A DNA stretch of 64,000 nt from Burkholderiales bacterium (GTDB lineage: Bacteria > Pseudomonadota > Gammaproteobacteria > Burkholderiales > Burkholderiaceae_C), in NCBI GenBank assembly GCA_003963075.1, contig RXJV01000012.1:1-64000 (forward strand). The letters run 5' to 3'. Shown piece by piece: positions 17,151 through 25,645 of the stretch (position 1 is its first letter; the number at the start of each line of letters is the position of its first letter). A program made the position numbers and the translations under genes. Under the pieces are notes generated by a model that worked only from the letters and a program-made list of their open reading frames with translations, had not been told where the DNA came from and ran no database searches.

Positions 17151-19373
17151 TCAGCGTTGCCCGCGTGCCAGGTCGACGCTGGCGTCCGCCTGCGTGATCC
17201 AGGGGGCCTTGCGCGGCAGCACCGTCTGGGCGATCCAGCGCTCCAGCTCGTCGGCCGGCAGCGGCCTGCTGAACAGGAAGCCCTGCATCAGCGAGCAACC
17301 CAGGCGGTGCAGCACCTCCATCTGGCGCAGGGTCTCGACGCCCTCGGCAATGACGCGCAGGCCCAGGGCCCGCGCCAGCGCGATGATCGCGGTGACCACG
17401 GCCGAGCTCTGCGGCGTGATGCCGAGGTCGCGCACAAAGGTGCGATCGACCTTGACCTCGGAGATCGGCAGCGTGGTCAGGTAGGCCAGCGACGAATAGC
17501 CGGTGCCGAAGTCGTCGATCGAGATCTCGACGCCCACCTCGTTCAGACGGTGCAGCGACGGGATCACGTTCTGCAGGTCCTTCATCAGGTTGTTCTCGGT
17601 GATCTCGAGCTGGATCGAGCGGTGCGGCACGCCGTAGGCGCTGACGCATTGGTGGATGTGCTCGACCAGGTCGGTGCGCTCGAACAGCCGGCTGGGCAGG
17701 TTCACCGCGATGGAATCACTGAAGCCGAATTGCAGCGACCACAGCTTGGCCTGCCGTGCGGCCTCCTTCAGCGCCCATTCGGACAGCGGCACGATCAGGC
17801 CGGTTTCTTCGGCCAGCGGGATGAAGTCGGCCGGCGGCACCAGCGTGTTGCCGCGCTGCCAGCGCATCAGCGCCTCGGCACCCACCATGCGGGCGCCGCG
17901 CACATCGATCTTGGGCTGGTAGTGCAGCACGATCTCGTTGCGCTCCAGCGCCTTGTGCAGCGCGCTTTCGAGCTCCAACTTTTGCTTGCCATGGCCGGCG
18001 AGCTGGGGTGAGTAGACCGCCGAGGCGTTGCGGCCCTGGCTCTTGACCGCGTACATCGCCACGTCGGAATTGCGCAGCAGGTCGGCCATGGTCTGGCCAT
18101 CGCGCGGGTAGAGCGCGATGCCAACGCTGGCGGTCACAAAGCACTCCTGGCCGCCGACGAAGATGGGCTCGCGCAGCGCGTCGAGCACGCGCTGGGCGAC
18201 GCGCTCGGCGTCGCGCTCATCGGTCACCTCGGGCAGCAGTGCGACGAACTCGTCACCGCCGAGGCGGCCCACCGCCTCCAGGCCACGGTGGGACCGGTTG
18301 GACATGCCTCCCTCCAGCATGCCTTCCATGATCTGGTCGGAGTGGCGGACACAGCTGCGCAGCCGGCAGCCGACTTCGACCAGCAGCTCGTCGCCGGCCG
18401 CGTGGCCGAGGGTGTCGTTGATGACCTTGAAGCGATCGAGGTCGATCAACAGCAGACCAACCTCGTGGCCGCCGCGCCGCGCGCTCTCGATGGCCCGCTC
18501 GACGCGCCAGATCAACTGGCGGCGGTTCGGCAGGCCGGTCAAGGCATCGAAGTGGGCCAGCTGGCGGATGCGGTCCTCGGCCTGGCGGCGGTCGGTCACG
18601 TCCTGCAGGATGCCGGTGTAGCCGTTGACCGCGCCCTGTTCGTTGAACTCGGGCTCGGCCTCGATGTGCACGACGCGCTGGCGCCCATCGGGCAGGGTCA
18701 GCGGCAGGTCGGTGATCAGGACCGAATTGCGGGCGATGACATCGCGCAGCACGCGCAGGAAGACGTGGCGGTCGTCCACCGGCACCATGCGCATCACGCC
18801 GACGAAATCCAGCCTGTCCTGCGGGCCACGGCCAAACACGCGCAGGCCCTCGGCCGAGATCTGGAAGCCGTGGGCGACGCCGCGCCGCCATTCGAAGCTG
18901 CCCATGCGCGCCAGATCCTGGGCACGGGCCAGCTTGGCCTTGCTGCGCTCCAGCTCCTGCCGCGTGCGCGAGCTGCGCAACAGATAGCGCAGCCGGCCTT
19001 CGAGCAGGCTCCACTGCGATGACTTGACGAAGAAGTCGGTGGCCCCGGCCTGGTAGGCCCGGTTGATCGAGGCCTCGTCGTCCAGCCCGGTCAGCATCAG
19101 CACCGGCAAGGATTCGAAGCCCGGCGTCGCACGCAGCAGAGAACAGGTCTCGAAGCCGTCAAGGCCGGGCATCAGCGCGTCGAGCACCACCACGTCGGGC
19201 GCGTGGCTGGACAGCTCATCGAGAGCCTGGCTGCCGTTGTTGGTCTCGGTGACGTCGAAGCCCCGCTCGCGCAGCGCGGCGGCGGTCAGCAGCAGGTTGA
19301 CCTCGTCGTCGTCCACCAGCAGGACGCGTGGCGGATGCTTCAGGTCGTCAAGGGCTTGACCAGGTGGCGGCAT
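17151..19373 (-). CDS. REC-PAS-GGDEF-EAL cyclic di-GMP signalling protein
   Basis: This 740-residue protein has four domains: a receiver (about 15-135; phospho-acceptor in VVVLDALMPG), a PAS-type domain (about 160-270), GGDEF (LGGDEF, intact) and EAL (GAEALMRW, with ENNLMKD, IDDFGTGYSSLAYLT, KVDRTFVRDL and AEGVET present). Both making and breaking of cyclic di-GMP look chemically possible. I take the ATG at 19371-19373; a TTG at 19388 would overlap the Hpt gene. Next to an Hpt protein and a kinase, it is the likely output of a phosphorelay affecting motility. Confidence 0.92.
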   Translation of the reverse strand: MPPPGQALDDLKHPPRVLLVDDDEVNLLLTAAALRERGFDVTETNNGSQALDELSSHAPDVVVLDALMPGLDGFETCSLLRATPGFESLPVLMLTGLDDEASINRAYQAGATDFFVKSSQWSLLEGRLRYLLRSSRTRQELERSKAKLARAQDLARMGSFEWRRGVAHGFQISAEGLRVFGRGPQDRLDFVGVMRMVPVDDRHVFLRVLRDVIARNSVLITDLPLTLPDGRQRVVHIEAEPEFNEQGAVNGYTGILQDVTDRRQAEDRIRQLAHFDALTGLPNRRQLIWRVERAIESARRGGHEVGLLLIDLDRFKVINDTLGHAAGDELLVEVGCRLRSCVRHSDQIMEGMLEGGMSNRSHRGLEAVGRLGGDEFVALLPEVTDERDAERVAQRVLDALREPIFVGGQECFVTASVGIALYPRDGQTMADLLRNSDVAMYAVKSQGRNASAVYSPQLAGHGKQKLELESALHKALERNEIVLHYQPKIDVRGARMVGAEALMRWQRGNTLVPPADFIPLAEETGLIVPLSEWALKEAARQAKLWSLQFGFSDSIAVNLPSRLFERTDLVEHIHQCVSAYGVPHRSIQLEITENNLMKDLQNVIPSLHRLNEVGVEISIDDFGTGYSSLAYLTTLPISEVKVDRTFVRDLGITPQSSAVVTAIIALARALGLRVIAEGVETLRQMEVLHRLGCSLMQGFLFSRPLPADELERWIAQTVLPRKAPWITQADASVDLARGQR

Positions 19374-19384
19374 GGGGCGGGATG

Positions 19385-19753
19385 TCAAAGCAGCGCGGCC
19401 AATGCCACGCGGACCTGTTGGATGTCATGGAGCATAGCGTCGAGCTGCTCCGGCAGGCCCTCCAGGCGGCCGTCGCGCGCCATCGCCTCGATGTGCGTGC
19501 AGCGCGCCGAAAGCGCCAGCGCGCCCAGGCTGGCCGACGAGGACTTCAGCGTGTGGGTGACGTTGCGGATCACGGTGAGGTCGGGCACCGCCGCGGCGCG
19601 GGCCAGTGCGAGCTCGGGCAGCAGGCGGTCCACCGAATTCGAGAAGGCGTTGACGACGCGTGCCAACAGCTTGTTTTCCCCGGTCGGGTCGAGCTCACGC
19701 AGGCGAAGGATCGCCTCGGGGTCGAGCAGATGGTTTGACGGGGGGGCGGTCAT
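19385..19753 (-). CDS. Histidine phosphotransfer (Hpt) protein
   Basis: The 122-residue single-domain helical protein has the Hpt signature with phosphorylatable histidine H67 in NVTHTLKSSSASLGA. It would relay phosphate between a hybrid kinase or kinase and the receiver domain encoded next door, whose ATG lies 11 bases downstream. The start ATG at 19751-19753 gives family length. A much longer open frame continues upstream but is the shadow of the opposite-strand kinase. Confidence 0.85.
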   Translation of the reverse strand: MTAPPSNHLLDPEAILRLRELDPTGENKLLARVVNAFSNSVDRLLPELALARAAAVPDLTVIRNVTHTLKSSSASLGALALSARCTHIEAMARDGRLEGLPEQLDAMLHDIQQVRVALAALL

Positions 19754-19894
19754 GAGCAGGGCGTGCACGAGCACCCCGCAAATGTATCTCGGGCGGGTGG
19801 GGAGGGCGACGCGACGAAATGCACAGATTCGGGCCCTCGCTGCCTGCGCTCGCCTGGCCCCGGCACTCGATGGGCGCTGCCTACAATGCTTCGC

Positions 19895-21220
19895 ATGAAC
19901 AGCCTCAGCGACGACAGCGCGATCACGCCGCGCCGCCTGGAGCGGCGCCTGCCGATGCGGCTGCTGGTGCTGGGCCTGGCGGCCGCCGTGTTGCTGATGC
20001 TGGTGCTGGGCACCCTGGTGGTGCTGGCGCTGATCCGGGTCTGGGGCGGCGAGGTGGGTCTGGTGCATGGGGCCCTGGTGTTGACCGCCTTTTTCACCGG
20101 CGTGCTGCTGCTGGTTGCTGCGGCACTGGGCTGGCACGCAGGCGTGCGGATGACGCGCCAACGCTTGTCCGAGCCCTTGCGAGAGGTCCGCCAGCAGCTG
20201 CTGGTGCAGTCTCAGCTGCAACGCGATTGGCAATGGGCCACCGACGCCGAGCACCGGCTGGTGCGCTGGCAGGCGCCGCAGGGTGCGCCGGCATCGAGCT
20301 GGGTGGGTGCGGCGCCCGGCGCGCAGAAGTTGTGGGAGCGTTTCGAAGCCTCCGTCGCCGCCGCCGAACTGCGCCGCTGCCTGGATGCTCGCCACCCGGT
20401 GGCCGAAATGCTGCTTGGCGCCGCCTCGGGTGATGCACGCTGGCGCCTGCAGGGCTTGCCCTGCACCGATGCACAGGGCCATTTCTCTGGCTATCTGGGC
20501 ACCGCCCGGCCGGATGCGGCCGAGGCCGCGCCTGCCGCTGCGCCGGCGGATCTGGTGGCCGAGCACGAGTCCTTCAGCTACACGGTGTCGCATGATCTGC
20601 GAGCGCCGCTGCGGGTGGTCGAGGGCTTTGCGCGCATCCTCAAGGAGGACTACGGCGCGCGGCTGGACCGGGTCGGCAACGACCATCTGGACCGCGTCAT
20701 GAGCGCCGCCTCGCGCATGAACAGCATGATCGACGCGCTGCTGTCGCTGAGCCAGCTGTCCACCCGGCCGCTTGCGCGTCAGCCGGTGAACCTCTCCCAG
20801 CTCGCCGGCTATGTGATGGAAGAGCTCAAGCGTGCGGCGCCGCAGCGCGAGCTGGAGCTGGAGATCGAGCCCAACCTGGTCGCGCAAGGCGACCCGACCT
20901 TGCTGCGCATGGTGCTGGAGAACCTGCTGGGAAATGCCTGGAAGTACAGCGCCAAGGTCGAGCGCGCCGTGATCCGCTTTGGCAGCGCCCAGCAGGACGG
21001 GCGGCGCGCCTTTGTCGTGTCGGACAACGGCGCGGGATTCGACATGCGCTTCGCCGAGCGGCTGTTCGGCGTGTTCCAGCGCCTGCACAGCGCCAGCGAA
21101 TTCCAGGGTACCGGTGTCGGCCTGGCCCTGGTGCGCCGCATCATCCGCCGCCATGGCGGTGATGTCTGGGCGGAGTCGGCGGTGGGTGAGGGCGCCCGCT
21201 TCTATTTCACGCTGGCCTGA
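19895..21220 (+). CDS. Membrane sensor histidine kinase
   Basis: The 441-residue kinase has two hydrophobic segments near the N-terminus (about residues 18-45 and 55-80) with little between them, so almost no periplasmic part. A PAS-like region, a HisKA domain with the phospho-histidine in SHDLRAPLRVVEGFARIL, and a HATPase domain (ENLLGNAWKYSAK, DNGAGFDMRFAERLFGVFQR, GVGLALVRRIIRRHGG) follow. The catalytic part is of the phytochrome-like kinase class. Partner unknown: the adjacent Hpt and REC-GGDEF-EAL proteins are divergent candidates. I use the ATG at 19895 because upstream sequence overlaps the Hpt gene. Confidence 0.88.
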   Translation: MNSLSDDSAITPRRLERRLPMRLLVLGLAAAVLLMLVLGTLVVLALIRVWGGEVGLVHGALVLTAFFTGVLLLVAAALGWHAGVRMTRQRLSEPLREVRQQLLVQSQLQRDWQWATDAEHRLVRWQAPQGAPASSWVGAAPGAQKLWERFEASVAAAELRRCLDARHPVAEMLLGAASGDARWRLQGLPCTDAQGHFSGYLGTARPDAAEAAPAAAPADLVAEHESFSYTVSHDLRAPLRVVEGFARILKEDYGARLDRVGNDHLDRVMSAASRMNSMIDALLSLSQLSTRPLARQPVNLSQLAGYVMEELKRAAPQRELELEIEPNLVAQGDPTLLRMVLENLLGNAWKYSAKVERAVIRFGSAQQDGRRAFVVSDNGAGFDMRFAERLFGVFQRLHSASEFQGTGVGLALVRRIIRRHGGDVWAESAVGEGARFYFTLA

Positions 21221-21233
21221 AGGTCTTGGCCGC

Positions 21234-21839
21234 TCAGCGCGGCCCGGACCGCGCCAGCAGCTCCAGCGCTTCCACGATGCGCAGCGCCTGCGCCGGCAGG
21301 CTGTGGCCTTCGCTGGCCGCGACGCCCTCCAGCCGGGCAAGCGCCTCGTCACGCGACAGTGAATAGCGGTGCATCAGCACGCCCACGGCGAGGGCGGTCG
21401 GGTCCAGCGGAGCCGGCGCTTGCGCAGCCGGGGTGGCCGAGGCGGTCGCGGCAGGCGCCGCAGATGTCGAGGCCGTCGAGCGCGCAAATGCGGCCTCCAC
21501 GGCCGGCACGATCTGCGAAATGTCCAGCGGCTTGACCAGGTAGGCGACGGCGCCGAGTTCCTTGACCTTGGCCACGGTGGCTACGTCGGCGAAGGCGGAC
21601 AGGAACATGAAGGGCGTCTGCAGGTATTCGCGCAGATAGGCGGCCACGTCGAAGCCGGTCAGCCCCTCCATGCGGATGTCCAGCAGGGCCAGCTGCGGGC
21701 GGTGCTCGCGCGCGAGCAGGATGGCATCGTCGCCGTTGTCGGCATCGATGACCTCGAAGCCGGCCTGGGTGAGGCCGTAGCTCAGCGTTGCCAACACCAG
21801 GCGGTCGTCGTCAACGACCAGTATCTTGCCCTTGCTCAC
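21234..21839 (-). CDS. REC-ANTAR response regulator (RNA-binding antiterminator type)
   Basis: The 201-residue protein has an N-terminal receiver (D54 in LALLDIRMEG, K103 in LVKPLD), an alanine/proline-rich linker (about 120-145), and a C-terminal three-helix ANTAR domain (AVGVLMHRYSLSRDEALARL and following). ANTAR domains bind paired RNA hairpins and prevent termination. The sensor kinase is encoded directly upstream with a 9-base gap and belongs to the HisKA_2 class that typically pairs with ANTAR regulators (EutW-EutV, PdtaS-PdtaR). The RNA targets are not identified. Confidence 0.88.
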   Translation of the reverse strand: MSKGKILVVDDDRLVLATLSYGLTQAGFEVIDADNGDDAILLAREHRPQLALLDIRMEGLTGFDVAAYLREYLQTPFMFLSAFADVATVAKVKELGAVAYLVKPLDISQIVPAVEAAFARSTASTSAAPAATASATPAAQAPAPLDPTALAVGVLMHRYSLSRDEALARLEGVAASEGHSLPAQALRIVEALELLARSGPR

Positions 21840-21848
21840 CGCGCCCCT

Positions 21849-24296
21849 TTATCCCGAACTAGGCCTTGTCGCCGGATTGTGAACCACGCTGGGCGGGATC
21901 AATTCGAGGCGGCACACCACCTCGCCGCCCTGCTGCTCCAGGCTGAGGATGGCACTGCGGCGCGGCAGCAGCGCCCGCACCAGGCCCAGGCCCGACACAC
22001 CGCTGCGGATGTTCTGCAGCAGAAACCCCTCGGGCAGCCGGCCCGGGTTGACGATCTCGACCGCGACGCCCGCCGTGTCGCAGATCAACTGGCAGCGTAC
22101 CTGAGCGCCATGGCCGTGATGGAGGGCATTGCCGAGCAGCTCGTTCAGGCTCAAAGCGATCGGGATGGCCTCGGCCTCTGGCAGGCACCAGTCATCCAGC
22201 AGCGCGCCCCCCTCGGCGGCCGTCGTGATGACGCGGCCCTGCTGGCGCTGCACCGAGCCGACGATGGCGTCGAACACGCGCTTGAGCATCAGCGGCCCCG
22301 ACGCGCCGACCTGCAGGCCATAGACCTGGGCGATGGCTTGCACCTGGCCGACCGCCTCCTTCAGCACCGGCGCGACCTCGGGCCGGCGCACCGCGATCTG
22401 CTGCAGCAGGCCGGCCACGCCCTGCAGGTTGTTCTTGATGCGGTGGTGCACCTCGCGCACCAGCAACTCGCGCTGCGAAATGGCGGCCTGCAGCCGCGCC
22501 TGCTCGGCGGCGCGCTGCTCGGTGACGTCGCTGGCCACCATCAGCAGCAGCTCGGGCGCATCCTCGTCACCGACGCCGGCCAGGTGCAGCAGCCGCGCAT
22601 CCCAAACGCGCATCGCGGGGCCGGATGAAACCCGGTACTCACGCTGCACGACGGCCTGCGATTCCAGCGCTTCGCGCATGTCGGCCGCGACCCGGCCACC
22701 CAGCTCGGCACCGAACAGCTGGTCGGGCGTGCCGCCCAGCATCGTGGCCTCGGGCCGGCCCGCCAGCGCGGCCGCGGCCTGGTTGAGCTTGACGATGCGC
22801 AGGCTCTGGGCCTCGTGCAGCGTGATCGCCAGCGGCGCGCCTTCGATGATGCGGGCGAGCGAGGCCTGGGCCAGCCGGCTCTGGGCCTCGGCCTGGCGGC
22901 GGCGGTCGATGTCGAGCAGGGCGTAGGTCAGCTGGGTGGCACCGTCCTCGCGCACGGTCTGCACCGCATTGCCGATGACCCAGAACTCGCGTCCGTCGCT
23001 GCCGCGCAGCCGGCATTCGAAGACATCGCTGCCGGGCTCGGCATGGAAGGCGTGGGCGTTGTCGCCGGGCGCGAGCACGCCCATCGGCTGGCCCCGAACG
23101 TCGTCCAGCTCGCAGCCGAACATGCGCCGCGCCGAGCGGTTCATCCACTCGATGCCGCTCGGGCCGACGCTGACGATGCCCACCAGCACCGAGTCGAGCA
23201 CCGCCCGCTCGCTCTCGGCGCGCAGCAGCAGTGCGTTCTCGGCCTGGGCCTGGGCGGTCACGTCCAGCGTCACGACCGAGGTGCTGCGCCGGCCGCCGGC
23301 CAGCAGGCCCGGGGCCACGCGGGTCAGCAGCCAGCGCCGGCCCAGTTCCGGGTGGCGCACCGCATAGCGCACCTCGACGGCGTCGCCCTTCTTCAGCGCG
23401 CGCTGCAGGCGTTCGAACTCGGGCAACGAGGCGGGCTCGACGATGTCGCGGTGGATGCCTTGCAGCGAGCCCACCGACTGCTTGGCGCCGGCCTTGAACG
23501 GCGAGCCCTTGCGGTGGGCCTTGACCCAGCCAGCCTCGGGCTGGAAGGTTGCCAGGCCGACCGCGGCGGTGTCCATCACCGCGTCGAGCTGCTGGTGGGC
23601 CAGGTCGCGTTCATGCGCCGGGCTCTGGTCTTCCAGCACGGCCATCAGCAGCGTGCGGCCGCCGCGGCGGCACAGGCGCAGCCGCGCCTGCAGCCAGCGC
23701 TGCCGGCCCGCGGGGTCGACGAACTCGGCCTCGGTGAGCAGCGGGGCGTCCTGCGGCCGCGGGTCGGCCAGTGCCGGCAGCGGTGCGCCCCGGCTCCAGC
23801 CGAGCAGGGCCTGCAACAGGTCCGGCAGATCGTCCAGCCGGCGGGGCGTGCCGCCGCACAGCGCTTCGAACGCCGCGTTGTGGCGCAGCAGCGCGCCGCT
23901 GCCGGCGTCCGCCAGCAGCAGTGGCGCGGGTGACAGGGCCAGCCAGTCGTCCAGCTCAGGCTCTGCCAGGTCGGCGGTGCTGAGGTGGGCGTGCAGCAGC
24001 CAGTGGGGACGCTCCCGCACCAGATGCAGGGTGGCGCGCTGCCCGTCCGGCAGCTTGAGCGGCGGCGCCGGGGGCGGCGCACGGCCGGCATCGATGGCCT
24101 TGGTCGCGTCGCGCAGCCAGGTTTCCAGCCGCAGGCCGGCCGCCTGGCGCAGCAGCCGCCAGCCTTCGGCACTGTCGGGCCCCAGCCACGCGCGCGCGGC
24201 CGGGTTGGCACGCAGCGCGGAGAGGTCGGCCCGCAGCGTCAGCACGGGGTCGCTGACCAGGTCGAGCAGCGTGGCGGAGGCGGGCTGGCCGAACAT
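21849..24296 (-). CDS. Multi-PAS HisKA_2 sensor histidine kinase
   Basis: The 815-residue soluble kinase has several PAS-like modules over its first 590 or so residues, then a HisKA_2 dimerisation/phosphoacceptor segment ELLVREVHHRIKNNLQGVAG and a C-terminal ATPase domain with LNELLGNALHHGHG and SGLGLVRALLPRR. It should phosphorylate the ANTAR regulator 9 bases downstream. I use the ATG at 24294-24296; an earlier in-frame start would overlap the HDOD gene. No membrane segment, so the signal is probably cytoplasmic (redox, ligand or light; not determined). Confidence 0.87.
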   Translation of the reverse strand: MFGQPASATLLDLVSDPVLTLRADLSALRANPAARAWLGPDSAEGWRLLRQAAGLRLETWLRDATKAIDAGRAPPPAPPLKLPDGQRATLHLVRERPHWLLHAHLSTADLAEPELDDWLALSPAPLLLADAGSGALLRHNAAFEALCGGTPRRLDDLPDLLQALLGWSRGAPLPALADPRPQDAPLLTEAEFVDPAGRQRWLQARLRLCRRGGRTLLMAVLEDQSPAHERDLAHQQLDAVMDTAAVGLATFQPEAGWVKAHRKGSPFKAGAKQSVGSLQGIHRDIVEPASLPEFERLQRALKKGDAVEVRYAVRHPELGRRWLLTRVAPGLLAGGRRSTSVVTLDVTAQAQAENALLLRAESERAVLDSVLVGIVSVGPSGIEWMNRSARRMFGCELDDVRGQPMGVLAPGDNAHAFHAEPGSDVFECRLRGSDGREFWVIGNAVQTVREDGATQLTYALLDIDRRRQAEAQSRLAQASLARIIEGAPLAITLHEAQSLRIVKLNQAAAALAGRPEATMLGGTPDQLFGAELGGRVAADMREALESQAVVQREYRVSSGPAMRVWDARLLHLAGVGDEDAPELLLMVASDVTEQRAAEQARLQAAISQRELLVREVHHRIKNNLQGVAGLLQQIAVRRPEVAPVLKEAVGQVQAIAQVYGLQVGASGPLMLKRVFDAIVGSVQRQQGRVITTAAEGGALLDDWCLPEAEAIPIALSLNELLGNALHHGHGAQVRCQLICDTAGVAVEIVNPGRLPEGFLLQNIRSGVSGLGLVRALLPRRSAILSLEQQGGEVVCRLELIPPSVVHNPATRPSSG

Positions 24297-24318
24297 GGGG
24301 CTCAGCCGGAATGCGAAC

Positions 24319-25503
24319 TCATTCGAGCTGGGCAGCCTTGTGCAGGGCCCGCAGCACGCAGGCATTGATCTCGCCAGCCCCCAGCATCAGCGCCTCGGCG
24401 CACTCGCGGTAGTCGAACACCGACTCGGCCTCGACGGCGCGCACCAGATCGAGGTAGGGCTGGTAGGGCCCGCTGCCCTCCACCAGCGCCTGGCGCACGC
24501 GCTCGGGCACCGGAATGCTCTGCAGCAGCTTCTCGAAGGGCTGTTTGAGCATGTGGTCCAACAGCGAGAACAGGCCGCAGATGAACATCTCGTCGCGCTG
24601 CTCGCGATCGCTCATGCCCTGGGCGAACTCTTCCATCAGCAGGCCGCGACGCAGCGCGCCGTACATGATGGGGCGCATGCTGTGGTCCTTGCTGGCCGTC
24701 GTCAGCAGCAGGGCGAGCCAGCGCTTCATGCGGGCGTAGCCGAGCAGCATGATCGCGTGGCGGAAGCTCGACACCTCCACCGGCAGGCCAAAGGCGGCGG
24801 AGTTCAGGTAGCGCAGCAGCTTGAAGGCCAGGCTCGGGTCGCGTTTGAGGGTCTGCTCCAGACGCTCGACGTCCTCGCCCTGGTCGACGCGCGACATCAG
24901 CTCGACGATGACCTGCTGATCGGTGGGGATGTCCGACTTGGTGGCGCCGGGTGCGGCCTCGTAGGGGCCGTCCATGGGCCAGCCGATCACGGCGGTGGCG
25001 CCGGACTTGAAGCTCGTTTCGACGGCCGCGGCGCCACGCACGCCCGCATGCATGGCGGCGACACTGGCACCGGCGGCCTGGCCGGGTTCCAGCACGATCT
25101 GCTTGAACACCGCGGCGACCTCGGCGGGCAGCGGCGACTGGGGCTGGCCCTTGAGCACACCGCTGTGACCGGCGGCCTTGAGCGCGGCCAACGCGGCGGC
25201 GTGGGCCGGGTCGGCGGCGATGAAGGCCGGCACCTCGATCTGGGTGGGCTGGGCCGGCGGCTGGCTGATCAATGCGGTCAGCAGCGCTTCGCCCTGGGGG
25301 TTGAGCAGCTCACCGCCGCCGGGCCAGACCGCCGCCAGCGCGCCCAGCAACTCGGCATGGTCGACCGGCGCGTCGGCGCGCAGCGGAATCAGCGTGAGGC
25401 GCGTGCCCGCGATGGCGTGCTGGCGGTCGATGACCGGTGCATAGCCCAGGGCGACGCCGGGCAGAAGGGCATGGTCGAGTGCGGCGGGGGTGGAATCGGA
25501 CAT
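24319..25503 (-). CDS. EAL-like/HDOD signalling protein (YuxH/CdgJ family)
   Basis: The 394-residue protein combines an N-terminal EAL-like region without recognisable catalytic motifs (about residues 10-190) with a C-terminal HDOD domain (about 200-390; LKRDPSLAFKLLRYLNSAAFG, FRHAIMLLGYARMKRWLALLL). Vibrio CdgJ, of the same architecture, influences motility, so a regulatory rather than enzymatic role in motility is plausible here. It is on the same strand as the downstream kinase, with a 22-base gap. Confidence 0.82.
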   Translation of the reverse strand: MSDSTPAALDHALLPGVALGYAPVIDRQHAIAGTRLTLIPLRADAPVDHAELLGALAAVWPGGGELLNPQGEALLTALISQPPAQPTQIEVPAFIAADPAHAAALAALKAAGHSGVLKGQPQSPLPAEVAAVFKQIVLEPGQAAGASVAAMHAGVRGAAAVETSFKSGATAVIGWPMDGPYEAAPGATKSDIPTDQQVIVELMSRVDQGEDVERLEQTLKRDPSLAFKLLRYLNSAAFGLPVEVSSFRHAIMLLGYARMKRWLALLLTTASKDHSMRPIMYGALRRGLLMEEFAQGMSDREQRDEMFICGLFSLLDHMLKQPFEKLLQSIPVPERVRQALVEGSGPYQPYLDLVRAVEAESVFDYRECAEALMLGAGEINACVLRALHKAAQLE

Positions 25504-25645
25504 GGGCGGCGCACCAGGGTTGTAGCGGCAGAGGCTGCAGCGAAGGCTTCAGTCTGCCATGAGCACACCGCGGCGCACGCGTCCAAACGTGACTTTGCTC
25601 TCGGAGGGCGGCGCTGCGCTCGCTCCGCCACTCGCGCCGGCGCGA

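Noticed and set aside
15175-17484. Plus-strand 769-residue frame opposite the diguanylate cyclase
   Set aside because: Shadow of the GGDEF gene; no family features.
19374-19388. TTG start for the REC-PAS-GGDEF-EAL gene
   Set aside because: It would overlap the Hpt stop, adds no conserved residues, and an ATG follows five codons later.
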